A DNA stretch of 60,883 bases from Pauljensenia hongkongensis (GTDB lineage Bacteria > Actinomycetota > Actinomycetes > Actinomycetales > Actinomycetaceae): positions 598,388-659,270 of the forward strand of contig NZ_CP017298.1 of NCBI RefSeq assembly GCF_001746855.1, written 5' to 3'. Both the position numbers and the translations under genes were made by a program. A model generated the notes under the pieces. That model saw only the letters and a list, made by a program, of their open reading frames with translations, was not told where the DNA came from and searched no databases. Below are positions 34,161 through 42,659 of this stretch, piece by piece; the stretch's first letter is position 1; each line of letters opens with the position of its first letter.

Positions 34161-35363
34161 CTACTGGGCGTTGAGCGCCGCGGTGGGCGGTGTGCGCGAG
34201 GCCCTCACTGCTGGGTAGAGGCCTGCGACGGCCCCGATCCCCACTGTCACGGACAGGCCGGCGACGACCACGTACCACGGCAGGGTGAATGGCCATCCGT
34301 TCGCCGCGCTCATCCCGAAGGTGACGCCGATGCCGAGCACGCACCCCGCGGCCCCGCCCAGGAACGCCAGCAGCAGCGCCTCGGCCAGGAACTGCACGAG
34401 GATGTGCCCGCGCATGGCCCCCAGCGACCGCCGCAGGCCGATCTCCCTGCGCCTCTCCAGAACGGAGATGATCATCGTGTTCGCCACGCCGATGCCGCCG
34501 ACCAGCAGGGCGATCGAGCCGACCCCCACCAGCAGCGCCGTGAAGGTCTGGTCCGCGGCGTTCTTCGCGGCCAGGGCGTCGGAGGGCCGCGAGACCTTGA
34601 CGGAGGTCGGGTTCTTCGGACTGAGCGTGGGGCCCAGGAGGGCGCGCACGTCCTCGACCCTGTCCTCGGTGGAGCGCTCGTAGACAGTGGTCGGCTTCCC
34701 GTCGAAGCTGAACTGCTGCTCGGCGATGCTCGACCCGATCAGGGCGGAGTTGTCGAGCTCGGGCGCCAGGGTCACGGGATCGAGGATGCCGACGACCGTG
34801 AACGAGGTGTGCCCGATCCACACCTGGGTGCCGGGCTCGACGACGCCGAGGCGCTGGGCGGCTTTCGCGCCGAGGACCGTCGCCGGGTACGTGGCCGTCG
34901 CCTCGTTGAGCCACGTCCCCCGGGCCACGGAGCCCGCCACCACGTCGAGCAGGGACTGCTCGGCCGCCATGGTGAGGATGCCGCCCGTCGCGTTCTTGTC
35001 GGCGAGGCGGGAGCGGTAGACGGACACCCCCGACAGGGTGGCCGTGGAGGTCGCCTTCTCCACCCCGTCGATGAGCCGCATCCGGCCGACCGCGTCATCA
35101 GGCAGGCGCGTGGAGGACCCGGACAGGTCCTCGCCGGCCTGGGCGGTGAGCATATTGGTGCCCAGCGCCCGCAGCTGCTCGGCGAGCTGGGCCTGGCTGG
35201 AGGTCGACACGCCGATGACGCCCACCATCGCCGCGATGCCGATGGCGATGCCCAGGGCCGACAGGACGGCCCGCGTGGGGCGCGAGCGTATGCCCGTACC
35301 GCCCAGGCGCGCCACGTCGGACCAGCGCAGCTTCGAGTACATCGGTTTGGAGTCCTCAGACAT
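34161..35363 (-). CDS. MacB/FtsX-like ABC transporter permease
   Basis: 400 residues. One N-terminal helix (RAVLSALGIAIGIAAMVGVIGVS), a MacB-like extracytoplasmic domain, and three C-terminal helices containing LLVGGIGVANTMIISVLERRREIGLRRSLGAMRGHI, the FtsX signature. Ends PAVRASRTPPTAALNAQ, the usual MacB C-terminus. Starts inside the ATPase gene end (8-base overlap). Last gene of the four-gene operon; with the ATPase and fusion protein it forms a mechanotransmission-type exporter or sensor for a peptide or lipid substrate. Confidence 0.92.
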   Translation of the reverse strand: MSEDSKPMYSKLRWSDVARLGGTGIRSRPTRAVLSALGIAIGIAAMVGVIGVSTSSQAQLAEQLRALGTNMLTAQAGEDLSGSSTRLPDDAVGRMRLIDGVEKATSTATLSGVSVYRSRLADKNATGGILTMAAEQSLLDVVAGSVARGTWLNEATATYPATVLGAKAAQRLGVVEPGTQVWIGHTSFTVVGILDPVTLAPELDNSALIGSSIAEQQFSFDGKPTTVYERSTEDRVEDVRALLGPTLSPKNPTSVKVSRPSDALAAKNAADQTFTALLVGVGSIALLVGGIGVANTMIISVLERRREIGLRRSLGAMRGHILVQFLAEALLLAFLGGAAGCVLGIGVTFGMSAANGWPFTLPWYVVVAGLSVTVGIGAVAGLYPAVRASRTPPTAALNAQ

Positions 35364-36051
35364 GGGCCACCTCCTTCGCGGCGGAGTCGTGGACGATGCG
35401 TCCGTCCTTGATGGCGACCTGGCGGGGCAGTTTCATCGCGAGGTCGTTGTCGTGCGTGATGACGACGATGGTCGTCCCCTGCTCGTGGAGCTCGTGGAGC
35501 AGTTCCACGATGGACGCGCCCGACACGGAGTCGAGGTTGCCCGTGGGCTCGTCCGCGAGCAGCAGCGGGGGGTCCCCCACGACCGCGCGGGCGATGGCGA
35601 CGCGTTGGCGCTCGCCGCCCGACATCTGGTGGGGCTTGTGGTGGAGCCGGTGCGACAGCCCGACCCGGATGAGGGCCCTCTCCGCCTTCTGGCGGCGCTC
35701 GGCCCGGGGCACTCCCAGGTAGAGCAGGCCGTCCGCGACGTTGTCGATGGCGGTCATGCCCTCGCTGAGGTGGAACTGCTGGAACACGAAGCCGATCAGG
35801 TGCGCCCGCAGTCCCGACAGCCTGCGGTCCGACAGGCGCGACACGTCGATCCCGTCGATCTCCACAGTGCCCGAGGTGGGGCGGTCCAGTGTCCCAATGA
35901 GGTTGAGCAGGGTGGACTTGCCCGACCCGGAGGGGCCGACGATGGCGACGAACTCACCCCGGTCGATCGAGAGGCTGACCCCGGCGCACGCCGCCACGGG
36001 CGGTTGGCCGTAGGTGCGGCGCACGTCGTGCAGTGAGAGTATTCGGCTCAT
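35356..36051 (-). CDS. MacB/LolD-type ABC ATPase
   Basis: 231 residues, one cassette: Walker A GPSGSGKS, Q-loop FVFQQF, signature MSGGERQRVAIARA, Walker B LLLADEPTGNLD, switch VITHD. Typical of the MacB/LolD class. ATG 36051 overlaps the fusion-protein stop as ATGA (36048-36051). Confidence 0.94.
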   Translation of the reverse strand: MSRILSLHDVRRTYGQPPVAACAGVSLSIDRGEFVAIVGPSGSGKSTLLNLIGTLDRPTSGTVEIDGIDVSRLSDRRLSGLRAHLIGFVFQQFHLSEGMTAIDNVADGLLYLGVPRAERRQKAERALIRVGLSHRLHHKPHQMSGGERQRVAIARAVVGDPPLLLADEPTGNLDSVSGASIVELLHELHEQGTTIVVITHDNDLAMKLPRQVAIKDGRIVHDSAAKEVAHV

Positions 36052-37211
36052 CGGTCGGGCACCACCACGCGCTGGTTCTCGGACAGTTCGTCACTGGTCA
36101 CCTCAACGCGGTCCCCGGCGAAGAGACCGGTCTTGACCGGCACCTTCCGGATGGTGTTGTCGTCGTTCACCACCTCGACGCCGAACTGGTCGGGCGTGAG
36201 GGCGATGAGGGCGCCCAGCGGCACGGACAGGACGTTCTCGCGCTTCTCACTGACCAGGCCCAGCGACACGGACGCCTCCTGGAGGCCCTCCGTCGCCGAC
36301 GGGTCGTCGGGGGTGACGGTGATCGGGATGACGCGCTCCTTGTCACTGGCGGAATCGGATCCCGAGCCGGAACCCGAACCCGAGCCGGAGCCCTTCTGGT
36401 CGCCGGACGCGGATCCCTTGTCGGTGGGCGGTTCCACGGTGGAGATCGTCCCCGTGGTGGTCTCGCCGCCGGGTAGGCGGATCTTGACGCTGTTGCCCAC
36501 GACGCCCAGTTTCTGGTCGGCCAGTTTGAGGTTGGCGCTGATCACCTGGCGGGTGCTGGACACGTTGAACAGGTCGGTCTCCAGGGTCGCGCGGTCGCCG
36601 AGGCGGGCGATCATCGTGCCGACCCGCAGGTCCTCGGGCGCGAAGACCACGCGGCCCAGCGGGAGGATCCCGTTCTGCGTGAGGCCCTTGTCCTTCTGCC
36701 ACTTCTGGATGGCGGCGCGCGTCAGCCAGTCGTAGTGGGTGTTCGGCTCGCCGGTGAAGTACCCGAGTTCTTTGAGCGCGGTCTCCAGCTGGGTGACGTC
36801 GTCGCCGTTGCTCATGTCGGGTTCGAAGGCCCGCCACGCGGGGGTCGCCCCGTGCATGAAGTAGGTGGGCTCGTCGCCGACCTGCTGGATCATGTCCCCC
36901 TGGTGGAGCGTCGTGCCCGGGGTGGGGAGTTTCGTGATGACGCCTTCGAAGGCGCCGCGGAACTTGTACTGGTCCGCGTAGCGCAGGGTTCCCACTGCGG
37001 TCGTCTCCCCTTCCAGGGTGCCGCGGGTCACCACGCCGGTGCTTCCCGTGAAGACGTTGCCCTCCGACTGGTTCTGCTCGCCGCCGGGCAGTTTGCCCAG
37101 CGCGTAGGCGGTTCCCACCCCTGCGAGGGCGACCGCCAGTGCAGCGCAGGCACCGACGACGAGCATCCGGCGCTTACGCGGCGGTTTCGTTTCCGTCGAC
37201 TCCGTCGTCAT
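36048..37211 (-). CDS. Membrane-fusion protein with peptidoglycan-binding domain
   Basis: 387 residues. One N-terminal membrane helix (MLVVGACAALAVALAGVGTAYAL), then a HlyD/MacA-like beta region (TTAVGTLRYADQYKFRGAFEGVI), a PG_binding_1 domain at about residues 130-175 (DVTQLETALKELGYFTGEPNTHY, AIQKWQKDKGL), and a second beta region. A Ser-Gly repeat (GSGSGSGSGSGS) about residue 290 is a flexible linker encoded by a hexamer-like repeat. Start ATG 37211 overlaps the lipoprotein stop as ATGA. Links the permease to the cell wall. Confidence 0.88.
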   Translation of the reverse strand: MTTESTETKPPRKRRMLVVGACAALAVALAGVGTAYALGKLPGGEQNQSEGNVFTGSTGVVTRGTLEGETTAVGTLRYADQYKFRGAFEGVITKLPTPGTTLHQGDMIQQVGDEPTYFMHGATPAWRAFEPDMSNGDDVTQLETALKELGYFTGEPNTHYDWLTRAAIQKWQKDKGLTQNGILPLGRVVFAPEDLRVGTMIARLGDRATLETDLFNVSSTRQVISANLKLADQKLGVVGNSVKIRLPGGETTTGTISTVEPPTDKGSASGDQKGSGSGSGSGSGSDSASDKERVIPITVTPDDPSATEGLQEASVSLGLVSEKRENVLSVPLGALIALTPDQFGVEVVNDDNTIRKVPVKTGLFAGDRVEVTSDELSENQRVVVPDR

Positions 37212-37687
37212 TTGGTTTGGGCCCCCTGGTTGTTGAAGCACTTCTGCAGGGCGTCCTGCGGGACGTCCTTGACGTTGAGGCCCTTGCCCGGCTCCGGATC
37301 CGGCACGTCGTAGCCGAGTCCGCGCAGGCATTCAGCGCCCTTGACGAGCTGCTGCTGGGCGTCGGCGTCCTTCGTGAGGTCGTTCTCCTCGCCCAGCGCC
37401 GGGCCGATCTCCTGCTGGCACTCGTTGAGGGCGTTGTTGAACGCCTCCGAGGTGTCGGAGAGGTTGTCCGGGGTCAAACCGGTGTCGGGCACGTCGAAGC
37501 CCTTCCCGCGCATGCACTGCGCGAAGATCAGGTTCGCGTCGTCCGCGGACTTGACGGTGCTCGACGCGCTGGCGGAGGGCTTGTTGCCAGCGGCGCCCGA
37601 GTTGCCGTTGGAGCAGGCGCCGAGGACGCCGACGGCGACAGCCAGGCCGATTGCGGCGAAGGCACGGGCGGGGCGGTGTTTCTTCAT
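37208..37687 (-). CDS. Lipoprotein with internal duplication
   Basis: 159 residues. Signal MKKHRPARAFAAIGLAVAVG with lipobox LGAC, Cys25. The mature part has two similar halves: AQCMRGKGFDVPD..ALNECQQEIG and AECLRGLGYDVPD..ALQKCFNNQG, each with two Cys, so probably two disulphides. No named family, but small lipoproteins like this head operons with fusion protein, ATPase and FtsX-like permease in actinobacteria. ATG 37687 with AAGGAG 7 bases upstream. First gene of the operon; leader contains a hairpin. Confidence 0.8.
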   Translation of the reverse strand: MKKHRPARAFAAIGLAVAVGVLGACSNGNSGAAGNKPSASASSTVKSADDANLIFAQCMRGKGFDVPDTGLTPDNLSDTSEAFNNALNECQQEIGPALGEENDLTKDADAQQQLVKGAECLRGLGYDVPDPEPGKGLNVKDVPQDALQKCFNNQGAQTK

Positions 37688-37695
37688 GGGAAAAC

Positions 37696-37749
37696 TCCTT
37701 GAATGTACGTGTCTTTGCGGCGGATCACGCTCGCAGTTGAACATTCAAG
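37696..37749 (-). promoter_or_regulatory. Leader hairpin that pairs with the ribosome binding site
   Basis: On the minus strand CTTGAATGT (complement of 37741-37749) can pair with ACATTCAAG (complement of 37698-37706), nine perfect pairs, 34-base loop. The second arm includes the first bases of AAGGAG of the lipoprotein gene, so folding would hide the ribosome site. Confidence 0.4.
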
Positions 37750-37766
37750 ACGGCATCCCTGGAAGT

Positions 37767-37779
37767 TTCCTTAAAGGAA
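37767..37779. promoter_or_regulatory. Palindrome upstream of the lipoprotein operon
   Basis: TTCCTTAAAGGAA, perfect 6-bp arms around one A. Located 80 bases upstream of the ATG, where an operator or -35 region is expected. Confidence 0.4.
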
Positions 37780-37900
37780 CCCTGGAGCCAGACCGGAAAC
37801 AACCTCTCTCAGTAACCGTGGGGGCGGGGAAGGCGTTCCCCTAGTACCAAAATCCCAGTTCCCGTCACAATTCGGTAACGAACCGACGAGGCACGGCCCG

Positions 37901-38254
37901 CTATCCCGCGCCCTCGTACTCGGCTTTGATGTCCTCGTGGTGGCGGATGACCTCGCGCACCATGAAGGACAGGAACTTCTCCGCGAAGTCCGGGTCCAGG
38001 CCGGAGCGGACCGCCAGCGCCCGCAAGCGCGCGACCTGGCGCGCCTCCCTCTCGGGATCGGCCGGGGGCAGGTCGTGGACCGCTTTGATGTGCCCCACGC
38101 GCTGCGTGCAGCGGAAGCGCTCGGCGAGGATGTGGATGAGCGCGGCGTCGATGTTGTCGATGGTGCGGCGCGCCTCGGCGAGCGCCTCGGGGATCCCCGT
38201 CACGCCGCGGTCGGCGGGGCCCGCCGCCTCGTCCCCCATTGGCCCGTTCCCCAT
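37901..38254 (-). CDS. Chorismate mutase, AroQ type
   Basis: 117 residues from ATG 38254 (a GTG at 38257 is also open; GAGGGG is better placed for the ATG). Converts chorismate to prephenate for Phe/Tyr synthesis. AroQ fold signs: ARRTIDNIDAALIHILAERF, then RVGHIKAVHDLPPADPEREARQV, and FLSFMVREVIRHHEDIKAEY. No signal peptide, so cytosolic. Lies 11 bases after the clpX stop and is probably transcribed with it, an odd pairing. Confidence 0.85.
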   Translation of the reverse strand: MGNGPMGDEAAGPADRGVTGIPEALAEARRTIDNIDAALIHILAERFRCTQRVGHIKAVHDLPPADPEREARQVARLRALAVRSGLDPDFAEKFLSFMVREVIRHHEDIKAEYEGAG

Positions 38255-38265
38255 CACAGAGCCCC

Positions 38266-39525
38266 TCAGGCGCTGCGCACCCGCTCGGAGGAACGGTCCG
38301 TGTACAGCTCGGCGGCGCCGACGCCGTTGACGTGCTCGCGGGTGATGACCACGCGGGCCACGTCGTCGCGGCTCGGCAGCTCGAACATGAGGTCCGACAG
38401 GGTGCGCTCCATGATGGAGGACAGCCCCCTGGCGCCGGTCTTGCGCTCGTTGGCCTGGGCCGCGATGGCCAGCAGGGCGCCGCGGGTGAAGTCCAATTCG
38501 ATTCCGTCGAGCTCGAAGAGGTGCTGGTACTGGCGCACCAGCGAGTTGTTGGGTTCCGTGAGGACCCGGACCAGGTCCTCCTTGGTGAGCTCCTTCGTCG
38601 ACGTCAGGATCGGCAGGCGGCCGATGAACTCGGGGATCATCCCGAACTTGTGGAGGTCCTCGGCGTTGACGGCCTCGTAGAGGTCCCCCATCTCCGAGGC
38701 GGACTTGAGCTCCGAGCCGAAGCCCGTGGAGCGCTGCCCCAGGCGCGCCTTGACGATCTCCTCGATGCCGGCGAAGGCGCCGGCGGCGATGAAGAGGATG
38801 CCCGAGGTGTCGATCTCGAGGAACTGCTGGTGGGGGTGCTTGCGCCCCCCCGACGGCGGCACCGAGGCGACGGTGCCCTCGATGATCTTGAGGAGGGCCT
38901 GCTGCACGCCCTCGCCCGAGACATCGCGGGTGATGGAGGCGTTCTCGGCCTTGCGCCCGATCTTGTCGATCTCGTCGATGTAGATGATGCCCCGCTCGGC
39001 CTTCTTGATGTCGCCATCGGCCTCCTGGATGAGGCGCAGCAGGATGTTCTCCACGTCCTCGCCCACGTAGCCCGCCTCGGTGAGCGCGGTGGCGTCGACG
39101 ATGGCGAAGGGGACTTCGAGGAGGCGGGCGAGCGATCGCGCCAGGTGGGTCTTCCCCGTGCCCGTGGGCCCCAGGAGCAGGATGTTCGACTTGGTGCCGA
39201 GCATGTCCTCCTCATGGCCGGCCTCGCGCGAGCGCACGCGCTTGTAGTGGTTGTAGACGGCGACCGACAGCGCCCGCTTGGCCCTGGTCTGACCGATCAC
39301 CCATGAATTGAGGAACTCGTTGATCTCACGGGGCTTGGGCAGGGGCGAGGCAGCCGAGGACGAGGGCTGTTTGCCGAGCTCCTCCTCGATGATCTCATTG
39401 CACAACTCGATGCATTCGTCGCAGATGTACGCGCCGGAGCCTCCGATGAGCTTGCGCACTTGCTTCTGGCTCTTCCCGCAGAAAGAGCATTTCAGCAGTT
39501 CTGCGCCATCAGTGAGTCGAGCCAC
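38266..39525 (-). CDS. clpX: ATP-dependent Clp protease ATP-binding subunit ClpX
   Basis: 419 residues. Unfolds and feeds substrates to ClpP. N-terminal zinc domain CSFCGK ... [11 protein letters not shown]+ Walker A GPTGTGKT, Walker B YIDEIDKI, sensor-2 region [11 protein letters not shown]. Start is GTG at 39525, set by TTGGAGG upstream and the canonical [13 protein letters not shown] N-terminus. Followed closely by the chorismate mutase gene. Confidence 0.96.
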   Translation of the reverse strand: MARLTDGAELLKCSFCGKSQKQVRKLIGGSGAYICDECIELCNEIIEEELGKQPSSSAASPLPKPREINEFLNSWVIGQTRAKRALSVAVYNHYKRVRSREAGHEEDMLGTKSNILLLGPTGTGKTHLARSLARLLEVPFAIVDATALTEAGYVGEDVENILLRLIQEADGDIKKAERGIIYIDEIDKIGRKAENASITRDVSGEGVQQALLKIIEGTVASVPPSGGRKHPHQQFLEIDTSGILFIAAGAFAGIEEIVKARLGQRSTGFGSELKSASEMGDLYEAVNAEDLHKFGMIPEFIGRLPILTSTKELTKEDLVRVLTEPNNSLVRQYQHLFELDGIELDFTRGALLAIAAQANERKTGARGLSSIMERTLSDLMFELPSRDDVARVVITREHVNGVGAAELYTDRSSERVRSA

Positions 39526-39830
39526 GGGACCTCCAAGGTTGCTGGGATACCGCCCTGGGACGGCGCCGGTACGCCGGCGGTGTTTCAGTCGTTCAAACTA
39601 TTGCAACGATAGCGCACGCGCGAGAACACGCAAGGTTTTTCCCGCGAAATGTCGCGATTTCCTCTTCCTCACCCCGCCATCGCGTGGTCCGTCTCCACCC
39701 CTATCCGCCGCTGTGAACGGACCGCCCCATCGGGCAGGGCGAGAAACAATCGACTTACCGCTAGGTTAGTTTTTCTCAAACCCTTCGCCAGTTTCCATGA
39801 CCGGCGCCACAAATTTGCGTATATCGAACG
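39526..39830. other. Intergenic between clpP2 and clpX
   Basis: About 300 bases with the clpX promoter on the minus strand; a TAGTTT/TATCGT-rich segment lies near 39595-39612 but no certain -35/-10 pair. AT-rich for this genome. No gene seen. Confidence 0.45.
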
Positions 39831-39880
39831 GGAAGGGCCCGTGGAGTCCGATAGATACCGAACACACCACAGGCCCTTCC
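39831..39880 (-). terminator. Hairpin after clpP2
   Basis: Arms GGAAGGGCC (39831-39839) and GGCCCTTCC (39872-39880), 9 perfect pairs with a 32-base loop, directly after the clpP2 stop. Confidence 0.5.
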
Positions 39881-39881
39881 T

Positions 39882-40526
39882 TCACTGCGCCTTGCGCGAT
39901 TCCAGCACCTGGTCGATCAGGCCGTATTCGGCCGCCTGCGGAGCGGTCAGGATCTTGTCGCGCTCGATGTCGCGGCGCACCTGTTCGACCGGGGTTCCGG
40001 AGTGTTCCGCCAGGGTGTCCTCCAACCATGCGCGCATCCGGTCAATTTCGTCCGCGACGATCTGGATGTCGGAGGCCTGGCCCTGCATGCCCTCCATGGC
40101 CGGCTGGTGGATGAGGACGCGCGCGTTGGGCAGCGCGAGGCGCTTACCGGGGCTGCCCGCCGCGAGCAGGACCGCGGCGGCGGAGGCGGCCTGCCCCAGG
40201 CACACCGTCTGGATCTGCGGCTTGATGTACTGCATCGTGTCGTAGATGGCCGTGAGCGCGGTGAACGAGCCGCCGGGGCTGTTGATGTACATGGTGATGA
40301 GCGAGTCGGGATCCTGGGACTCCAGCACCAGCAGCTGCGCCATCACGTCGTCCGCCGAGGCGTCGTCCACCTGGACGCCGAGGAAGACGATGCGGTCCTC
40401 GAAGAGCTTCGTGTAGGGGTTCTGGCGGCGGAATCCGTAGGCCGTGCGCTCCTCGAAGTCGGGCAGCACGTAGCGGGCCTGCGGCATCTGACGGGCCGCG
40501 GCCTCGAAGTAGGGTCGGGTGGTCAT
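39882..40526 (-). CDS. clpP2: ClpP protease subunit 2
   Basis: 214 residues. Serine protease of the Clp complex. Handle and active-site blocks: [26 protein letters not shown], catalytic Ser in [13 protein letters not shown], catalytic His in [10 protein letters not shown], catalytic Asp in the following DEIDR/ERDK region. Has an N-terminal extension ([14 protein letters not shown]) typical of actinobacterial ClpP2. ATG 40526 shares one base with the clpP1 stop (TGATG). Confidence 0.93.
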   Translation of the reverse strand: MTTRPYFEAAARQMPQARYVLPDFEERTAYGFRRQNPYTKLFEDRIVFLGVQVDDASADDVMAQLLVLESQDPDSLITMYINSPGGSFTALTAIYDTMQYIKPQIQTVCLGQAASAAAVLLAAGSPGKRLALPNARVLIHQPAMEGMQGQASDIQIVADEIDRMRAWLEDTLAEHSGTPVEQVRRDIERDKILTAPQAAEYGLIDQVLESRKAQ

Positions 40527-41137
40527 CAGAACTGTCCTCCTCGGGTGCCGATCTCCTGCGGGCCCTCGATCAACTGGTCGACGAAACCGTACTCCAGCGC
40601 CTCGCGGGCGGTGAACCAGTGGTCGCGGTCGGCGTCGGCCTCGATCTGCTCCACGGACTTGCCGGTGCGCTGCGCGGTGATCTCGGCGAGTTCTTTCTTC
40701 ATGCCCAGGATCAGGTCCGCGTTGATGCGGATCTCCGTCGCCGAGCCCCCCGCACCGCCCAGCGGCTGGTGCAGGAGGACCCGGGTGTGGGGGGTGATGT
40801 ACCGCTTGCCGGGGGCGCCGGCCGTCAGCAGGAACTGCCCCATCGAGGCGGCCAGGCCCATGCCCACCGTCACCACGTCCGGCTTGATGTACTGCATGGT
40901 GTCGTAGACCGCCATGCCCGCGGTCACGGAACCGCCGGGGCTGTTGATGTACAGGTAGATATCACGGTCGGGGTCCTCGGCCGCCAGAAGCAGCAGCTGG
41001 GCGCAGATCGTGTTGGCGTTCTCGTCGCGGACCTCTCCGCCGAGCCATATGATGCGCTCCTTCAGAAGGCGCTGGTAGACAGAGTCCCCCAGCCCCATGA
41101 TGCTCTCGGCGCCAGGGCCGGCCATGTGCACGCTCAC
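40526..41137 (-). CDS. clpP1: ClpP protease subunit 1
   Basis: 203 residues. Starts [30 protein letters not shown]; active-site blocks [25 protein letters not shown], Ser in [13 protein letters not shown], His in [13 protein letters not shown] paralogue of clpP2; actinobacterial Clp needs both rings. A second in-frame ATG at 41125 is possible. Its promoter region holds a ClgR-like site. Confidence 0.93.
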   Translation of the reverse strand: MSVHMAGPGAESIMGLGDSVYQRLLKERIIWLGGEVRDENANTICAQLLLLAAEDPDRDIYLYINSPGGSVTAGMAVYDTMQYIKPDVVTVGMGLAASMGQFLLTAGAPGKRYITPHTRVLLHQPLGGAGGSATEIRINADLILGMKKELAEITAQRTGKSVEQIEADADRDHWFTAREALEYGFVDQLIEGPQEIGTRGGQF

Positions 41138-41232
41138 GCGCTCCTCCTCCTATACGTGGACCCTCTTCCCGGGTCGGGCTGCTACCAACGTAGCGGTTCC
41201 CGGCCCCCCACGCGCCCCAGCACGGATCTTTT

Positions 41233-41243
41233 CGCTTTGAGCG
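41233..41243. promoter_or_regulatory. ClgR-like binding site upstream of clpP1
   Basis: On the minus strand CGCTCAAAGCG followed by AAAA; fits the known actinobacterial ClgR core CGC-Y-N-A-N-R-GCG exactly, about 95 bases upstream of clpP1. Confidence 0.5.
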
Positions 41244-41402
41244 CAGGTTCGCCGGGCCCGCGCCCCGCACGGAGGACGGCACGGCACCAGGCCCAGAGCC
41301 GGAGGCGGTTGGGCCCACCCGCCCCATGCCGCCCGCCCGCTCGCCCCCGGGCGCACGCGCGCGGTGTGGCGCTGCACCCGCCAGTGGACGGGCGCGGGCG
41401 CT

Positions 41403-41999
41403 TCAGACGAGCATGAGGCCCACGGCCACGGCGATGTAGAACACGTGGACCGCCAGCAGGAAGACGCGCTCGGAGATCCCGAATGCGACGCGCCGCAGGG
41501 GGCGCACCACCAGGGCCGACACCAGGGCGACCAAACCCACGGCGGCCACCCAGCTGACGGCCACCAGAAGGGCCATGAGGCCGCCGGGGGCACTCGGGGC
41601 GAAGAACCGGATGAAGCCGCCCATGCACGAGTAGGCGATCGCGAACCACGCGATGGCCGCGAGCATGTGGAGGCGCCCGACCAGGGTCGGCGCGCTCCCC
41701 TCGACATCGGTGGGCAGCAGGGGCAGGAGCACGAACACCGCGGCGAGGGCCAGCATCCACGCGGCCAGCCCCGGCCCGTCGTTGGCGGGCGCGAGCGCGA
41801 CGGCCGCAGCCAGGACCAGCCAGAACACCGCGGATGTCCAGGTCATGGTCGCCGCGAGGCGGCGGGTGGGGCCCACCGCGTAGTCGCTCACCGCGTGGTG
41901 GACGATGTCGTAGTCGCTGGGCACCAGGTGCAGCGCGACGAACATGGCGGTCCTGGCGACGCCGAGGGCCAGGGCAGCGCAGGCGAGAACAGTCGCCAT
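41403..41999 (-). CDS. DUF998-like membrane protein
   Basis: 198 residues, about six helices. DUF998 pattern near the start: LVPSDYDIVHHAVSDYAVGPTRRL (the HxxSDYA motif), then LVGRLHMLAAIAWFAIAY. Start ATG 41999 has GGAGATG upstream. Lies 30 bases after the MarR gene and is probably under its control. Function unknown. Confidence 0.8.
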   Translation of the reverse strand: MATVLACAALALGVARTAMFVALHLVPSDYDIVHHAVSDYAVGPTRRLAATMTWTSAVFWLVLAAAVALAPANDGPGLAAWMLALAAVFVLLPLLPTDVEGSAPTLVGRLHMLAAIAWFAIAYSCMGGFIRFFAPSAPGGLMALLVAVSWVAAVGLVALVSALVVRPLRRVAFGISERVFLLAVHVFYIAVAVGLMLV

Positions 42000-42029
42000 T
42001 GGGACTCATCTCCAAACAGGGGTCTGCGG

Positions 42030-42491
42030 TCAGTGGATCTGTTGCACGGATCGGGCGGGCCCCGCCCCGTCCATCCCGCCCCGCGGGGAGCGCACCTGGT
42101 CGTGGAGCGCCCGTATGGACAGCGCGAGCGATTCCGGATCGACGCCGATGCCCCGGGCGGCGGTGTCGAGGGCGGAGCCGAGCAGGTCCGAGCACCTCGC
42201 CCGCAGCCCGACGCCGGCCGGCGTCGCCCTGAGGCGGCGCACGTTGCCGTCCCCCTTCTGGGCGGTGTCCTCGACGAGGCCCGCCTCCAGCAGGGAGCGG
42301 ACGATGCCGCTCGCGGCCGCCTCCGACACGCGGAGGGGGCCGGCGAGTTGGCGCCCGCTCACGCCGGGGTGCTCGCACACGACGACCAGTGCGACGTAGC
42401 GGTTGTAGTTCAACCCGACGGACCGCAGGCGGCGCTCCGCCCACCGGTCGAGGGTGAGCACCAGGTCGTGCAGTTCGTAGGCGAGGTCCAC
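42030..42491 (-). CDS. MarR-family transcriptional regulator
   Basis: 153 residues. Winged-helix region: LVVVCEHPGVSGRQLAGPLRVSEAAASGIVRSLLEAGLVEDTAQKGDGNVRRLRATPAG, with the recognition helix SEAAASGIVRSLL and wing DGNVRRLRAT. Start GTG 42491 has no ribosome site; a -10-like TAAGTT ends only 7 bases upstream, so the mRNA is probably leaderless. The palindrome next to it suggests autoregulation and control of the following DUF998 gene. Confidence 0.85.
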   Translation of the reverse strand: MDLAYELHDLVLTLDRWAERRLRSVGLNYNRYVALVVVCEHPGVSGRQLAGPLRVSEAAASGIVRSLLEAGLVEDTAQKGDGNVRRLRATPAGVGLRARCSDLLGSALDTAARGIGVDPESLALSIRALHDQVRSPRGGMDGAGPARSVQQIH

Positions 42492-42495
42492 AGCA

Positions 42496-42517
42496 CTAAC
42501 TTAAGCTCTTAAGTTAG
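42496..42517. promoter_or_regulatory. MarR operator, perfect palindrome
   Basis: Arms CTAACTTAAG (42496-42505) and CTTAAGTTAG (42508-42517) with a 2-base centre. It lies 4 bases from the GTG start and covers the -10 region. Confidence 0.75.
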
Positions 42518-42604
42518 TGGGCGCAAGTCCACGGAGCCGACTGGCCGGCGGCGGGCTCCGCAGAGCCGGGCTGCCCGACGGCGGGCTCCGCGGAGCCTGG
42601 ATGC

Positions 42605-42638
42605 GACGGTGCCCGCGCCTACTGGCGCGGGCACCGTC
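42605..42638 (-). terminator. tig terminator
   Basis: Perfect 15-bp stem GACGGTGCCCGCGCC / GGCGCGGGCACCGTC with a TACT loop, 21 bases beyond the tig stop. Between it and marR, GGCGGGCTCCGC(A/G)GAGCC occurs twice (42547-42565, 42578-42597). Confidence 0.85.
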
Positions 42639-42659
42639 AAGGCCAGTGGGCCGAGGGCC

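Noticed and set aside
32785-34914. 709-codon frame extending the PH protein far upstream
   Set aside because: The extension lies in the ABC permease region in another frame; ATG 33819 has a ribosome site.
36355-36390. Phase-variable repeat in the fusion protein
   Set aside because: The Ser-Gly repeat is in a unit of six bases, so slippage keeps the frame; no on/off switching expected.
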